A DNA stretch of 64,000 bases. Source: an uncultured Faecalibacterium sp. (GTDB taxonomy: Bacteria > Bacillota > Clostridia > Oscillospirales > Ruminococcaceae). Within the stretch, counting starts at the first letter, position 1; every line of letters starts with the position of its first letter. Shown piece after piece: positions 36,402 to 43,907 of this stretch. The notes beneath the pieces were generated by a model that made no database searches, was not told where the DNA came from, and saw only the letters and a program-made list of their open reading frames with translations. A program made the translations under genes and the position numbers. The DNA lies in assembly GCA_900539945.1 (NCBI GenBank), contig UQDV01000006.1, positions 1-64,000 on the forward strand, written 5' to 3'.

Positions 36402-37322
36402 ATGAAACAAAACAAAAACAACCGGTTTGCCGCTCTTCTGCTGGCGCTGTGCATGGCCGTGTGCTGTGCACTGCCCGCGCTGGCAGCCCCCGCGGCCAGC
36501 GCCAACATCGACCTGAGCCGCACCGGCAGCATGGACGTGACCCTGTACGACCACCAGAACGACGTCCCCCTGCGGGGCGGCGCACTCACCGTGTACAAGG
36601 TGGCGGACGTGGCCCGCACCAACGGCGACCTGCACTTTGTGTACACCGCCGACTTTACGGGCTGCGGCATCGCGCTGGGCGACCTGACGGACAGCACGCT
36701 GGCTTCCAGGCTGGAAGCCAAGCTGCCCGCCCGCGCCGCCGGCACCACCCATAAGATCAGCGAGCAGGGCATCGTCTCCTTTGACGCGCTGCCGCTGGGC
36801 CTGTACCTCGTGGTGCAGACCGAGAACTCCAAGGGCTACGAGGCCATCAATTCCTTCCTGGTGTCGCTGCCCATGGCGGACGAAAGCGGCTGGCTCTACA
36901 CCGTGGACGCCACCCCCAAGGTGGGCGCGCCCACGCAGGAGGTGACCCCGCCCGAACCGGAAACTCCCAGCAAGCCTTCGGAACCGGGCAAACCGTCCGA
37001 GCCGGAGAAGCCCTCGGAACCGGACAAGCCCACCCAGCCCGGCACCCCGGACAACCCGGACATGCCGGATATGCCGGTGGACCCCAACGACCCCAACCGC
37101 CCGGTGTCGCCCGGTACGCCGGATAACCCGGTGAACCCCGGCAACCCGGACAACCCCGTGGCTCCCGGCACGCCGGATAACCCGGTGGCGCCGGGCCGCC
37201 CGGACGGCAATGCACTGCCCCAGAGCGGCCAGCTGAACTGGCCCATCCCGTTCATGGCCTGCAGCGGCGTGCTGCTGTTTGCCGTCGGCTGGGTGCTGGA
37301 CCGGAAGGAGACGCTGGCATGA
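36402..37322 (+). CDS. Minor pilin/surface protein with proline-rich stalk and LPQSG sorting signal
   Basis: A 306-residue secreted protein. The signal peptide (about 8-30, ending LPALAAPA) precedes a pilin N-domain of the type MDVTLYDHQNDVPLRGGALTVYKVAD and a DALPLGLYLVVQTE strand, as in SpaA/GtfA-type pilins. A stalk (about 185-268) is built of KPSEP and PDNPV repeats. The sorting motif LPQSG is followed by a hydrophobic helix and DRKE tail. It is 6 nt downstream of the large surface gene and overlaps the sortase gene by four bases (ATGA), so all three are coexpressed. The LPQSG variant would have to be recognised by the neighbouring sortase. Confidence 0.85.
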   Translation: MKQNKNNRFAALLLALCMAVCCALPALAAPAASANIDLSRTGSMDVTLYDHQNDVPLRGGALTVYKVADVARTNGDLHFVYTADFTGCGIALGDLTDSTLASRLEAKLPARAAGTTHKISEQGIVSFDALPLGLYLVVQTENSKGYEAINSFLVSLPMADESGWLYTVDATPKVGAPTQEVTPPEPETPSKPSEPGKPSEPEKPSEPDKPTQPGTPDNPDMPDMPVDPNDPNRPVSPGTPDNPVNPGNPDNPVAPGTPDNPVAPGRPDGNALPQSGQLNWPIPFMACSGVLLFAVGWVLDRKETLA

Positions 37323-37990
37323 ACACAAAGCAGAAGATTGGCCGCGCCTGCATGATCGTGGGCATCCTGCTCATTCTGGGCGCACTGGCCCTGCTGGGCT
37401 ATAACCAGTGGGACGCCAACCGCGCCGACAAGGCTTCGCAGGACGCCCTGGGCAAGCTGGAAGAGACCCTGACCGAGACCATGGAGGACAAGACGAAGGA
37501 CGAAGAGCCGGTGGTCCAGCCGGAGCTGGACCCGGAGCAGGAGATGACCGTCACCGACATCGACGGATGGGGCTACATCGGCTACCTGTCCATCCCGTCC
37601 ATCGGGTTGGAACTGCCCGTGATGAGCGAGTGGAGCTACGCCGGCCTCAAGGTGGCCCCGGGCCGTTACAGCGGCTCCACCTACGCCGACAACATGGTGG
37701 TCTGCGCCCACAACTACGCCAAGCACTTCAGCCCCATCAAGTGGCTGGCCCTGGGCAGTGAGGTGTACTTTACCGACATGGACGGCCAGCGCTGGAGCTA
37801 TGAGGTGTCCAACGTGGAGACCATCCAGCCCACGGATATCGACAAGATGATCACGGCCAGCGACGAGGACGCCTGGGACCTGACCCTGTTCACCTGCACC
37901 ACCGGCGGCCGCGCCCGCTGTGCTGTGCGCTGCACCCGCACCGGTTACCCGGTCTTGGAGACCAGCGCGGCAGGGCGGATCACGGAGTAA
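37319..37990 (+). CDS. Sortase (pilus-associated)
   Basis: A 223-residue transpeptidase with an N-terminal membrane anchor (about 10-28) and an acidic linker. The catalytic core has His in VVCAHNYAKHF (about 125), Cys in LTLFTCTTGG (about 199) and Arg in RCAVRCTRT shortly after, the sortase triad. It would cleave LPxTG-type signals of the two upstream proteins and link them to each other or the wall. Assignment to a sortase class is left open. The start overlaps the minor pilin stop (ATGA). No stop-proximal terminator other than the following dispersed repeat. Confidence 0.92.
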   Translation: MNTKQKIGRACMIVGILLILGALALLGYNQWDANRADKASQDALGKLEETLTETMEDKTKDEEPVVQPELDPEQEMTVTDIDGWGYIGYLSIPSIGLELPVMSEWSYAGLKVAPGRYSGSTYADNMVVCAHNYAKHFSPIKWLALGSEVYFTDMDGQRWSYEVSNVETIQPTDIDKMITASDEDAWDLTLFTCTTGGRARCAVRCTRTGYPVLETSAAGRITE

Positions 37991-37997
37991 GCAGGAC

Positions 37998-38130
37998 GAT
38001 TTGGAATTGCCTCCGCTTTGCTCTGGCAATATCAGCGGAAAATTATTTTTAAAGATATGCAATCCCGGAAAATCTGCGGATTTTCCGGGATTGTTTTTTC
38101 ACGGATGGGCGTTAAGGAAAGTGGCCTGTT
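37998..38130 (+). repeat. Dispersed structured repeat, copy F1
   Basis: Stem 1 ATTGCC/GGCAAT (38006-38011 with 38025-38030), stem 2 CCGCT/AGCGG (38034-38038), AT linker, then a hairpin at 38059-38093 with CTGCGG apex and six T's. It lies directly after the sortase stop and probably terminates the pilus operon. Confidence 0.75.
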
Positions 38131-38145
38131 CTCTGGAAGGCAAAC

Positions 38146-38312
38146 GATTTAGAATGCCCTCCGCTTTGCTCTGGGCATGAATAGCGGAAAAATTATTTTA
38201 GATTTTGCAAATCCGGCAGGGCTGCGGCCCCGCCGGATTTGCTTTTTCACGGGAAGGGTCGTTACGGGAAGTGGCATCGGCTGCTGTTGGCCTGCGGCCA
38301 AAGCGCAGCAAA
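38146..38312 (+). repeat. Dispersed structured repeat, copy F2 (tandem with F1)
   Basis: Stem 1 is ATGCCC/GGGCAT (38154-38159 with 38173-38178), a paired change relative to F1. Stem 2 is CCGCT/AGCGG (38183-38187). A hairpin at 38207-38242 is GC-richer but keeps CTGCGG. The CACGGGAAGGGTCGTTACGG tail and the third hairpin (about 38279-38309) follow. It is the most complete copy together with B. Confidence 0.75.
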
Positions 38313-38648
38313 TCAAATGCCTTTTACGGCAACGCTCCCCACCGGGGAGCTGTCGCGCAGCGACTGAGGGGCGTTCCAATCGGTGGAAGCTGAAAATACG
38401 GTGAAAAGATCTTCACGCCGAATGGCGTGAATCTTCAGTATTTTCGGTTGGAGCCTACTTCTTTGGGGTCTGAAAGGGGCGAGTAGCCCCTTTCTCGTTG
38501 CGGGGAGAGGGGTGTCCAGAGGGAGAGAGGGGGGAGTCGAAACACCCCTCTCACCCTCTGGCCCAGCGGAGCGACCCCGGCGGCGATGCCGCTTGCAAAA
38601 GCCATCGGGCCTGCCCCACGCGATTGCACTCTGCATGAGAAACATTAC
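38313..38648. repeat. Non-coding region with nested inverted repeats
   Basis: No gene seen in about 335 bp. Visible pairs: AACGCTCCCC with GAGGGGCGTT (38331-38375); GAAAATAC with GTATTTTC (38391-38445) enclosing TTCACGCC/GGCGTGAA; GGGGC/GCCCC (38473-38493); AGAGGGGTGT with ACACCCCTCT (38506-38551). Looks like several small palindromic elements side by side. Confidence 0.5.
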
Positions 38649-38685
38649 AAAAAGGCACCCGCCATGCGGATGCACAGCGGGTGCC
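38649..38685 (-). terminator. Terminator of the DUF969-DUF979-peptidase-pcp operon
   Basis: A perfect GGCACCCGC/GCGGGTGCC stem followed on the minus strand by T's, just after the pcp stop. Confidence 0.85.
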
Positions 38686-38707
38686 TTGAAGGGCTTTGCG
38701 GGGATGC

Positions 38708-39352
38708 TCAGTGGGTGGTGCCCATGTCCACAGCCAGGTCGGCGTCGTTCTTCACAACGGCCTCCACGGCCTTCTCCAGGCCGCGGGCAATCTGGTGCAG
38801 GTCCATGCTGGGGGTGCCCAGGGGCTTGTTGACCACCTGCTCCATGGCGTAAGGCACATGGATGAAGCCGCCCCGGATGTTGGGGTACTTCTTGTCGATG
38901 AGGTACAGCAGGGTGTACATCAGGTAGTTGCACACATAGGAGCCTGCAGTGTAGGACAGGGCGGAGGGGATGCCTGCATCCTTGATGCTCTGCACCATGG
39001 CCTTCACGGGCAGGGAAGTGAAGTAGGCGGTCTCGCCGTCCTCCTGGATGGTCACGTCGATGGGCTGATAACCGGCGTTGTCGGCGATGCGGCCGTCCAT
39101 CAGGTTGATGGCCACCTTTTCCGGGGTGATGGCGGAGCGGCCGCCGGCCTGACCGATGCAGATGACCACATCGGGCTGGTTTGCCTGAATGGCAGCTTCC
39201 AGCACCTCACCGGCACGGATGAACTCGGTGGGCACTTCCTGCTTGACGATCTCGGCACCGGCGATGGTGTCGGGCAGCAGCTTCACCGCCTCAAAAGCGG
39301 GGTTGACGGTCTCGCCGCCAAAGGGGTCGAAACCAGTGAGCAGAATCTTCAT
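38708..39352 (-). CDS. pcp: Pyroglutamyl-peptidase I
   Basis: A 214-residue cysteine peptidase of family C15 that removes N-terminal 5-oxoproline from peptides. The start [13 protein letters not shown] is typical. The catalytic triad is visible: Glu in AITPEKVA, Cys in [12 protein letters not shown], and His in GGFIHVPY. Length is normal and no signal is present, so it is cytoplasmic. CGAGG lies upstream of the ATG. It is 18 bp downstream of the M29-like peptidase in an operon with DUF969/DUF979 membrane proteins, a combination often seen for peptide or 5-oxoproline use. Confidence 0.95.
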   Translation of the reverse strand: MKILLTGFDPFGGETVNPAFEAVKLLPDTIAGAEIVKQEVPTEFIRAGEVLEAAIQANQPDVVICIGQAGGRSAITPEKVAINLMDGRIADNAGYQPIDVTIQEDGETAYFTSLPVKAMVQSIKDAGIPSALSYTAGSYVCNYLMYTLLYLIDKKYPNIRGGFIHVPYAMEQVVNKPLGTPSMDLHQIARGLEKAVEAVVKNDADLAVDMGTTH

Positions 39353-39370
39353 AGTAAAAAGCCTCGATTC

Positions 39371-40366
39371 TCAGATATAAATGGACGGCTCCAGAACGGT
39401 GAGCTGTCCGTGATCCATGATCATGCGGTTGTCCACATAGATGCAGGGAGCGTGGGTGACCAGATCGTAATGGCCGGAAGCATCCTGCACACCGCCCAGC
39501 GCAATGTTGCGCCCGAACCCGATATGGAAGGTGCCATAGGTGGATTCGTCCTCGATGTAGCAGTTGCCTGCACAGCGGGAGTGGGTGTTGAGCCCGATGC
39601 CGAACTCCGCCGCCACCACCATGTTCTCCGGGTCGTGGAAGCGGGCCAGAAACTGCTTGAGCCGCCTGCCGCTGGCATTGTCCTCGATCTCCACGATGCG
39701 GCCGCCGCGCAGCTCCACCCGCACGGGGCTGTCCACGATGCCGATATAGCCCATGGAACCGTCCAGGATCAGGGTGCCGTTGGTGTCGCTCTCCACCGGT
39801 GCCACATACACTTCCACGCTGGCAGAGGAAAGGCCCTTGCCGTCGTGGCAGCAGCCGTTGAAGAAGCCGGGCACACGCCCCTCGATGTTGAAATCCAGGT
39901 TCGTGCCAAGCTCCGTGGTCACATGGATGTGTCTGGCGTTCTGGTAGCAGGCCATGATGATGCTGGCCATGATCCTGCTTTTGGGCAGGCTCATGTTCAG
40001 GAAGTCGTAGCTCAACAGTGACTGCCCGTTGCTGGTGCTCAGCGGCAGCGACAAAAACCGGTTGCGGCGGGCGATGACCCGCTTGACGGCCCGTGTGGTG
40101 ATGAGGGAATACTCGGCAGCACCGATCACGGCGTTGTAGGGGTCAAAGGCGTCCTCGCGGTCATCGAAATACTGGCCCACCTGCTCGTGCAGGTCGTCCA
40201 GCATCAACACATCCGCCACGCTGCCCACCGCCTGTGCGGCTTGCTGCATGGCCGCCACCTCGACAGCATACTTCTGGCTGGATACGATCAAGATGCGTTC
40301 GCCTGCACGGAGCCGGACCCAGTCGCGAATAATGATATCGGCTCCGTGCTGAATTGCTTGTTCCAT
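39371..40366 (-). CDS. M29-like aminopeptidase
   Basis: A 331-residue protein resembling family M29 (AmpS/PepS) metallo-aminopeptidases. Recognisable parts are GTNLDFNIEGR, a strand with VYVAPVESDTNGTLILDG, AAEFGIGLNTH and YGTFHIGFGRN, which carry the acidic and His metal ligands of the family. It is shorter than the usual 370-410 residues. It likely trims peptides, complementing the pyroglutamyl peptidase. The ATG at 40366 has only a weak ribosome site (GAGTGA), and the gene follows DUF979 by 25 bp, so coupling is likely. A few ligands differ from what I remember, so activity is not certain. Confidence 0.75.
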   Translation of the reverse strand: MEQAIQHGADIIIRDWVRLRAGERILIVSSQKYAVEVAAMQQAAQAVGSVADVLMLDDLHEQVGQYFDDREDAFDPYNAVIGAAEYSLITTRAVKRVIARRNRFLSLPLSTSNGQSLLSYDFLNMSLPKSRIMASIIMACYQNARHIHVTTELGTNLDFNIEGRVPGFFNGCCHDGKGLSSASVEVYVAPVESDTNGTLILDGSMGYIGIVDSPVRVELRGGRIVEIEDNASGRRLKQFLARFHDPENMVVAAEFGIGLNTHSRCAGNCYIEDESTYGTFHIGFGRNIALGGVQDASGHYDLVTHAPCIYVDNRMIMDHGQLTVLEPSIYI

Positions 40367-40391
40367 TGAATCACTCGATCTAACAAAAAAA

Positions 40392-41345
40392 TCACTTCAG
40401 GAGGATCATCATCACGATCTGGACCACCATCATGATGATGGCGACAGGAACCTGATTCTTGATGACGCCCATGGGCTTCTTCATATCCAGCAGTGCCACG
40501 GGCACGGTGTTGAAGTTTGCAGCCATGGGGGTGCACAGGGTGCCGCAGAAGCCGCAGGTCAAAGCCAGCATGCCGATGACCACCGGGTTTGCGCCGTGGG
40601 CCAGCACGAACGGGTAGCCGATGCCCACGGTCATCACGGTGATGGCGGCGTAGGCGTTGCCCATGATCATGGTGAACAGCATCATGCCGATGGCGTACAC
40701 CACGATACCGGCGTTCACATTGCCCTCGGGGATGATGTGGCTGACCAGGTCAGAGATCACATCGCCGACACCGGCAGCGGTGAAGACGGAGCCAAGGCAG
40801 GCCAGCAGCATGGGCAGCATGGACAGGGGGCCCACGGTGGACAGCATGCGCTCGGAATCGTTCAGGAAGGTGGAGGGCTTGTTGTCGCGGTTCATGATCA
40901 TCAGCAGGATGATGGCCACGAGAACGCCCAGAGCCACGCCGTTCAGGGCGGACAGGCCGATGCCCATGCCGGTGATGGCGCAGAGGACGGCCAGCATGCC
41001 GATGCTCAGGGTGGGGACAAAGATCTTCATGCCGATCTTCTCATAGGTAGCCTCGGTCTCGGCCTTGGTGGCAGCAGAGACAGCGCCCTTCTTGACCTTC
41101 TTGAGGATGGCGGGGATGCACATCACCACCACCAGGATGCCGCTCACCAGAGAGGGCAGCCAGCGGCCCAGGGCAAGCACGACGCCCAGCACGGCCCAGA
41201 AGATAAAGGTGCCCACGGGTTCCGGGTTCTCCTTATCCTTCAGGTTCTTCACGCCGCAGTAGATGCACAGCAGGCCGATGATAAAGTAGATGATCTCCAT
41301 CACCTTGGTGGACAGGCTGTAATCAGCACTCATAAAAAAGCTCAT
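40392..41345 (-). CDS. DUF979 family membrane protein (putative permease subunit)
   Basis: A 317-residue membrane protein with about eight helices; helical stretches include MEIIYFIIGLLCIYCGV, IFWAVLGVVLALG and AIIMMVVQIVMMILL. The segment MIMGNAYAAITVMTVGIGYPFVL resembles ion-transporter-like permeases. DUF979 genes are almost always next to DUF969 and often next to pcp. The start is the ATG at 41345 after GGGAGGAC. Role in transport of peptides or 5-oxoproline is inferred from the neighbourhood only. Confidence 0.8.
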   Translation of the reverse strand: MSFFMSADYSLSTKVMEIIYFIIGLLCIYCGVKNLKDKENPEPVGTFIFWAVLGVVLALGRWLPSLVSGILVVVMCIPAILKKVKKGAVSAATKAETEATYEKIGMKIFVPTLSIGMLAVLCAITGMGIGLSALNGVALGVLVAIILLMIMNRDNKPSTFLNDSERMLSTVGPLSMLPMLLACLGSVFTAAGVGDVISDLVSHIIPEGNVNAGIVVYAIGMMLFTMIMGNAYAAITVMTVGIGYPFVLAHGANPVVIGMLALTCGFCGTLCTPMAANFNTVPVALLDMKKPMGVIKNQVPVAIIMMVVQIVMMILLK

Positions 41346-41359
41346 TCTTCTGTCCTCCC

Positions 41360-42031
41360 TTACTTATAGTACTTCTGGATCATCTTGCGATCCTTGATCA
41401 CATAGAATACGATGGCGACCACAGTGGCAATGATGCACACGGGGATCTCGATGGCAGCCAGCTGGGCCAGCTCCACCTCGATGCCCAGGCCGGCCAAAGT
41501 GCTCTGCACCAGCAGGCCGCCGGAACCGCCCACGAACAGGACCTGACCGAAGAACCAGGTGATGTTCTCCATGCCGGAAGCCATACCCTTCAGCTCCTCG
41601 ACATGCTCCTCATTGGGCTCATAGCCCTGTGCCACAATGGCACCTTCGGCCATGGGCATGATGACGGGGCGCACGAAACCGGCCACGCCGCCAAAGCCCA
41701 CGTTGAAGGCTGCAAAGACCGAGCGCATCACGCCGTAGATGCCGATGACCAGGCCGGAGGTGGCACCCTTGAACTTGCCAATCAGGGCAGCAGCTGCTTC
41801 ACGCAGGCCGTTGCGCTCCAGCGTGCCGGTGACCAGCATCACGATGATGAAGATGGCCATGCTGCGGTTTGCCACAAAGGTGCTGCCCAGCGTTTCCAGC
41901 AGAGTGACCGGGCCCAGACCGCCAACCAGTGCAGTCACAACGGCTGCCACCAGAATGACCAGAATGGAGTCCAGCTTCAGTGCAAAGCCAGCGATGACGA
42001 TGACAATGCCAAGTAGTTTCAGTAGTTCCAT
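41360..42031 (-). CDS. DUF969 family membrane protein (putative permease subunit)
   Basis: A 223-residue membrane protein with six or so helices. Features include GIVIVIAGFALKLDSILVIL, the Gly-rich ALVGGLGPVTLLETLG and NVGFGGVAGFVRPVIMPMAEG. It directly precedes DUF979 (14 bp) and probably forms one transporter with it. The ATG follows AAAGGAAGG. The promoter is probably in the 42032-42150 region (TATAAG/TATAAA near the start), but no clean -35 is visible. Confidence 0.8.
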   Translation of the reverse strand: MELLKLLGIVIVIAGFALKLDSILVILVAAVVTALVGGLGPVTLLETLGSTFVANRSMAIFIIVMLVTGTLERNGLREAAAALIGKFKGATSGLVIGIYGVMRSVFAAFNVGFGGVAGFVRPVIMPMAEGAIVAQGYEPNEEHVEELKGMASGMENITWFFGQVLFVGGSGGLLVQSTLAGLGIEVELAQLAAIEIPVCIIATVVAIVFYVIKDRKMIQKYYK

Positions 42032-42151
42032 AATTGCCTTCCTTTATACTTATATTTTCCCGGCATCGTACCGCGCCCCGGCAGCCTGTGGGTCAGAGGG
42101 CCGCAGGGGAAAAGCCGTGTGCCGAAAAGACGAGAAGGGGGAAGAGCCTGC

Positions 42152-42565
42152 TCAGAGGCGGACGAAAGCCGCCAGCAGAGCCGAGAATGCGGCCGCCGTG
42201 ATCCACAGCGGGACAAGGCGGCGGCGCAGGTGGGCGGCGATGTCGCACTGCTCCAGCACACCGGAGGCCTTGAGGGGCACCACGGTGGTGGAAGCGGGCA
42301 CGGCGGCCTCGCTGCCATAGGGATTTGAAGAGGTGAACTCGCCGGTGCCGTCCTTGGCCGGGCAGGCGTACACGCCGTACCAGGAAGCCAGGATGCCGCC
42401 CTTCCCGGCGGCGGCCTTCTGCACCCGTACCCGCTGCACGGTCAGTGCCTCGGCCCTGCGCTCCTCCACCATCAGGTTGACGCGCATCATGTTCACAAGG
42501 TTCAGCACCGAGGACACGGCGATGAGCAGATCAAAGACCAGTACCAGAATGAGCAGCGGGTGCAT
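42152..42565 (-). CDS. Hypothetical membrane protein, 137 residues
   Basis: Two hydrophobic segments at the ends (about 3-24 and 118-135) flank a polar middle with two Cys (VYACPAKDG and VLEQCDIAAH). The ATG at 42565 is preceded by GGAGGG. No family recognised. It lies upstream of the DUF969 gene on the same strand, separated by 120 bp, and may be part of a longer transcript. Could be a small envelope protein. Confidence 0.55.
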   Translation of the reverse strand: MHPLLILVLVFDLLIAVSSVLNLVNMMRVNLMVEERRAEALTVQRVRVQKAAAGKGGILASWYGVYACPAKDGTGEFTSSNPYGSEAAVPASTTVVPLKASGVLEQCDIAAHLRRRLVPLWITAAAFSALLAAFVRL

Positions 42566-42700
42566 GGGCAGTTCCCTCCAAAAGCGGTGCCGCAGCCCGC
42601 AGGCGGTGCAGTACCTTACAACGTTAAACTTATTATATCATAAAACCATCACAAAAGTAAATGAATCGCCCCAGATTCGCGTTTGCGAAGTGCAGCGGAG

Positions 42701-42788
42701 CAATGAAAGCCCCAGTGGGGCTTTTAAGCGACAGAGCGGTCTTGCGCCAGCAAGATGGAGGGGCCTCGCCCCGACAAGCTCCGGACGA
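42701..42788 (+). repeat. Second copy of the composite-repeat segment (GAAAGCCCC hairpin type)
   Basis: AATGAAAGCCCCAGTGGGGC and the following bases to GACAAGCTCC match 13044-13130 in copy E. It stands alone here, without the pseudoknot block or the CTGCGG hairpin. Confidence 0.65.
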
Positions 42789-42797
42789 TAAGCACAA

Positions 42798-42834
42798 AAA
42801 AATCCCCCGTTTCCCGAAAGAAACAGGGGAAGTG
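42798..42834 (-). terminator. Terminator-like hairpin, duplicate of the nfnB terminator
   Basis: On the minus strand TCCCCTGTTTC pairs with GAAACGGGGGA and is followed by seven T's. Nearly the same hairpin occurs at 43851-43886, where it follows nfnB. Confidence 0.65.
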
Positions 42835-42886
42835 TGCCGGTTAGTTTAAAAGAAGAGCAAACAGAACGATCTCGGCCGCACAGCGC

Positions 42887-42982
42887 TTTATCGTAAGGCT
42901 AAAAAAGCGCAGATGTAACAGCATATCTGTGATATGCAAACCAACGCGGTTGCTGTTGCATTAAAAAAGTTGGTTTGCTATA
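42887..42982 (+). repeat. Direct repeat R1 flanking the Cys-rich lipoprotein gene
   Basis: A 96-bp unit about 85% identical to 43706-43802 (R2). It contains GCATATCTGTGATATGC and GCAAACCAAC with GTTGGTTTGC, two nested inverted repeats. The rest of the 42566-43164 gap holds the composite repeat, a terminator-like hairpin and a possible promoter near 43086 (TTGACA). Confidence 0.7.
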
Positions 42983-43164
42983 AATTTTCAGAGGCTCCCA
43001 CGGCATTTTCTCCAATTCCGGTGTTGGCATTTTGGTTATAGCTACGAACTTATTTGTTGTAAGTACTATTTGTAGAACAATATATTGACAGATATGATCA
43101 GCTCTGCTACGTTAAGTACAGGGTGACCACCATTTTTATTCTATTCAAAAAAGGAGGCTTGACC

Positions 43165-43617
43165 ATGAAACGACTTCGCTTAGGCATACAACTGGCTATA
43201 TGCCTGCTTGTTTCTCTGATGTTGCTTCTGTGCGGCTGCAGTCGGACAGAAACCAGAGAGATTCCGGCCAGTTCTGTACCGGAAACCGTCCAGGCAACAC
43301 CGGAATCCGTAAAAAAGAACACCTCCCTTACCCCGCAGGAAGAATTGGAAAAGCTTTCTTTGACACCGCAGACCACACAGTGCCCTATTTGCGGAGGAAC
43401 CGATCTGAAGGTAACACTTGCAAGTTCTGAAGTGCAAAAAGGGAGCATGCGTGCACAGAAGTGTATCCACTATCTCTATGGGGAAGATTATGTCAGCCCG
43501 CTGAACCTTCGTGTATGTGACGTTTGCTTATCGTGCACTTATCCCGAAGACCCCTGGCACGGAGATTGCTATGATGTCCCGCTTGGTTCCAGCACCGTCT
43601 GTCATGGCTATCAGTGA
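43165..43617 (+). CDS. Cys-rich lipoprotein of unknown function in a lower-GC island
   Basis: A 150-residue lipoprotein. The signal peptide MKRLRLGIQLAICLLV ends in lipobox LLCGC (about residue 22-26). After a Ser/Thr/Pro linker, the C-terminal half has CPICGG, QKCIHY, CDVCLSC and later Cys, arranged like a zinc-ribbon or other metal-binding module outside the membrane. The ATG at 43165 is preceded by AAGGAGG. Codon usage is clearly AT-richer than neighbours. Direct repeats R1 and R2 flank it, suggesting insertion as a cassette. No known family recognised. Confidence 0.65.
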   Translation: MKRLRLGIQLAICLLVSLMLLLCGCSRTETREIPASSVPETVQATPESVKKNTSLTPQEELEKLSLTPQTTQCPICGGTDLKVTLASSEVQKGSMRAQKCIHYLYGEDYVSPLNLRVCDVCLSCTYPEDPWHGDCYDVPLGSSTVCHGYQ

Positions 43618-43673
43618 GATTCCCGTTTTAAACTGTGATCATTTGACAAAACAGAGCAAATATGCCATCACAA

Positions 43674-43709
43674 AAAGGCAGAACTTCGCAGGAGGTTCTG
43701 CTTTTTTTA
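43674..43709 (+). terminator. Terminator of the Cys-rich lipoprotein gene
   Basis: AAGGCAGAAC/GTTCTGC stem with a run of seven T's. Confidence 0.8.
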
Positions 43710-43802
43710 TCGCAAGGCTAGAAATTAGCGTAACCGTAACAGCATATCTGCGATATGCAAACCAACGTTGTTGCAGTCGCATTAAAAAGTTGGTTTGCTA
43801 TA
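43706..43802 (+). repeat. Direct repeat R2 flanking the Cys-rich lipoprotein gene
   Basis: Matches R1 (42887-42982) in the same orientation, with the same inner GCATATCTG(T/C)GATATGC and GCAAACCAAC/GTTGGTTTGC inverted pairs. Confidence 0.7.
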
Positions 43803-43850
43803 GTTGGAACAAAACCTTCGCCTTGTTATTGCAGCCCTCCGGAATGGCAC

Positions 43851-43886
43851 AAAAAAATCCCCCGTTTCCCGGAGGAAACAGGGGAG
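43851..43886 (-). terminator. Terminator of the nfnB gene
   Basis: On the minus strand CCCCTGTTTCC and GGAAACGGGG form a stem followed by a T-run, directly after the nfnB stop. Confidence 0.85.
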
Positions 43887-43907
43887 GGGACTGCCTTGCG
43901 GCAGCAA

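Noticed and set aside
30924..37328. A 2134-codon open frame on the minus strand, antisense to the pilus operon
   Set aside because: It is fully opposite three well-supported genes, has no Shine-Dalgarno, and its His/Val/Gly-rich composition is typical of the reverse of GC-rich codons.
43123..43164. Upstream extension of the Cys-rich lipoprotein to 43123
   Set aside because: AAGGAGG stands directly before the ATG at 43165, and the signal peptide begins properly there.
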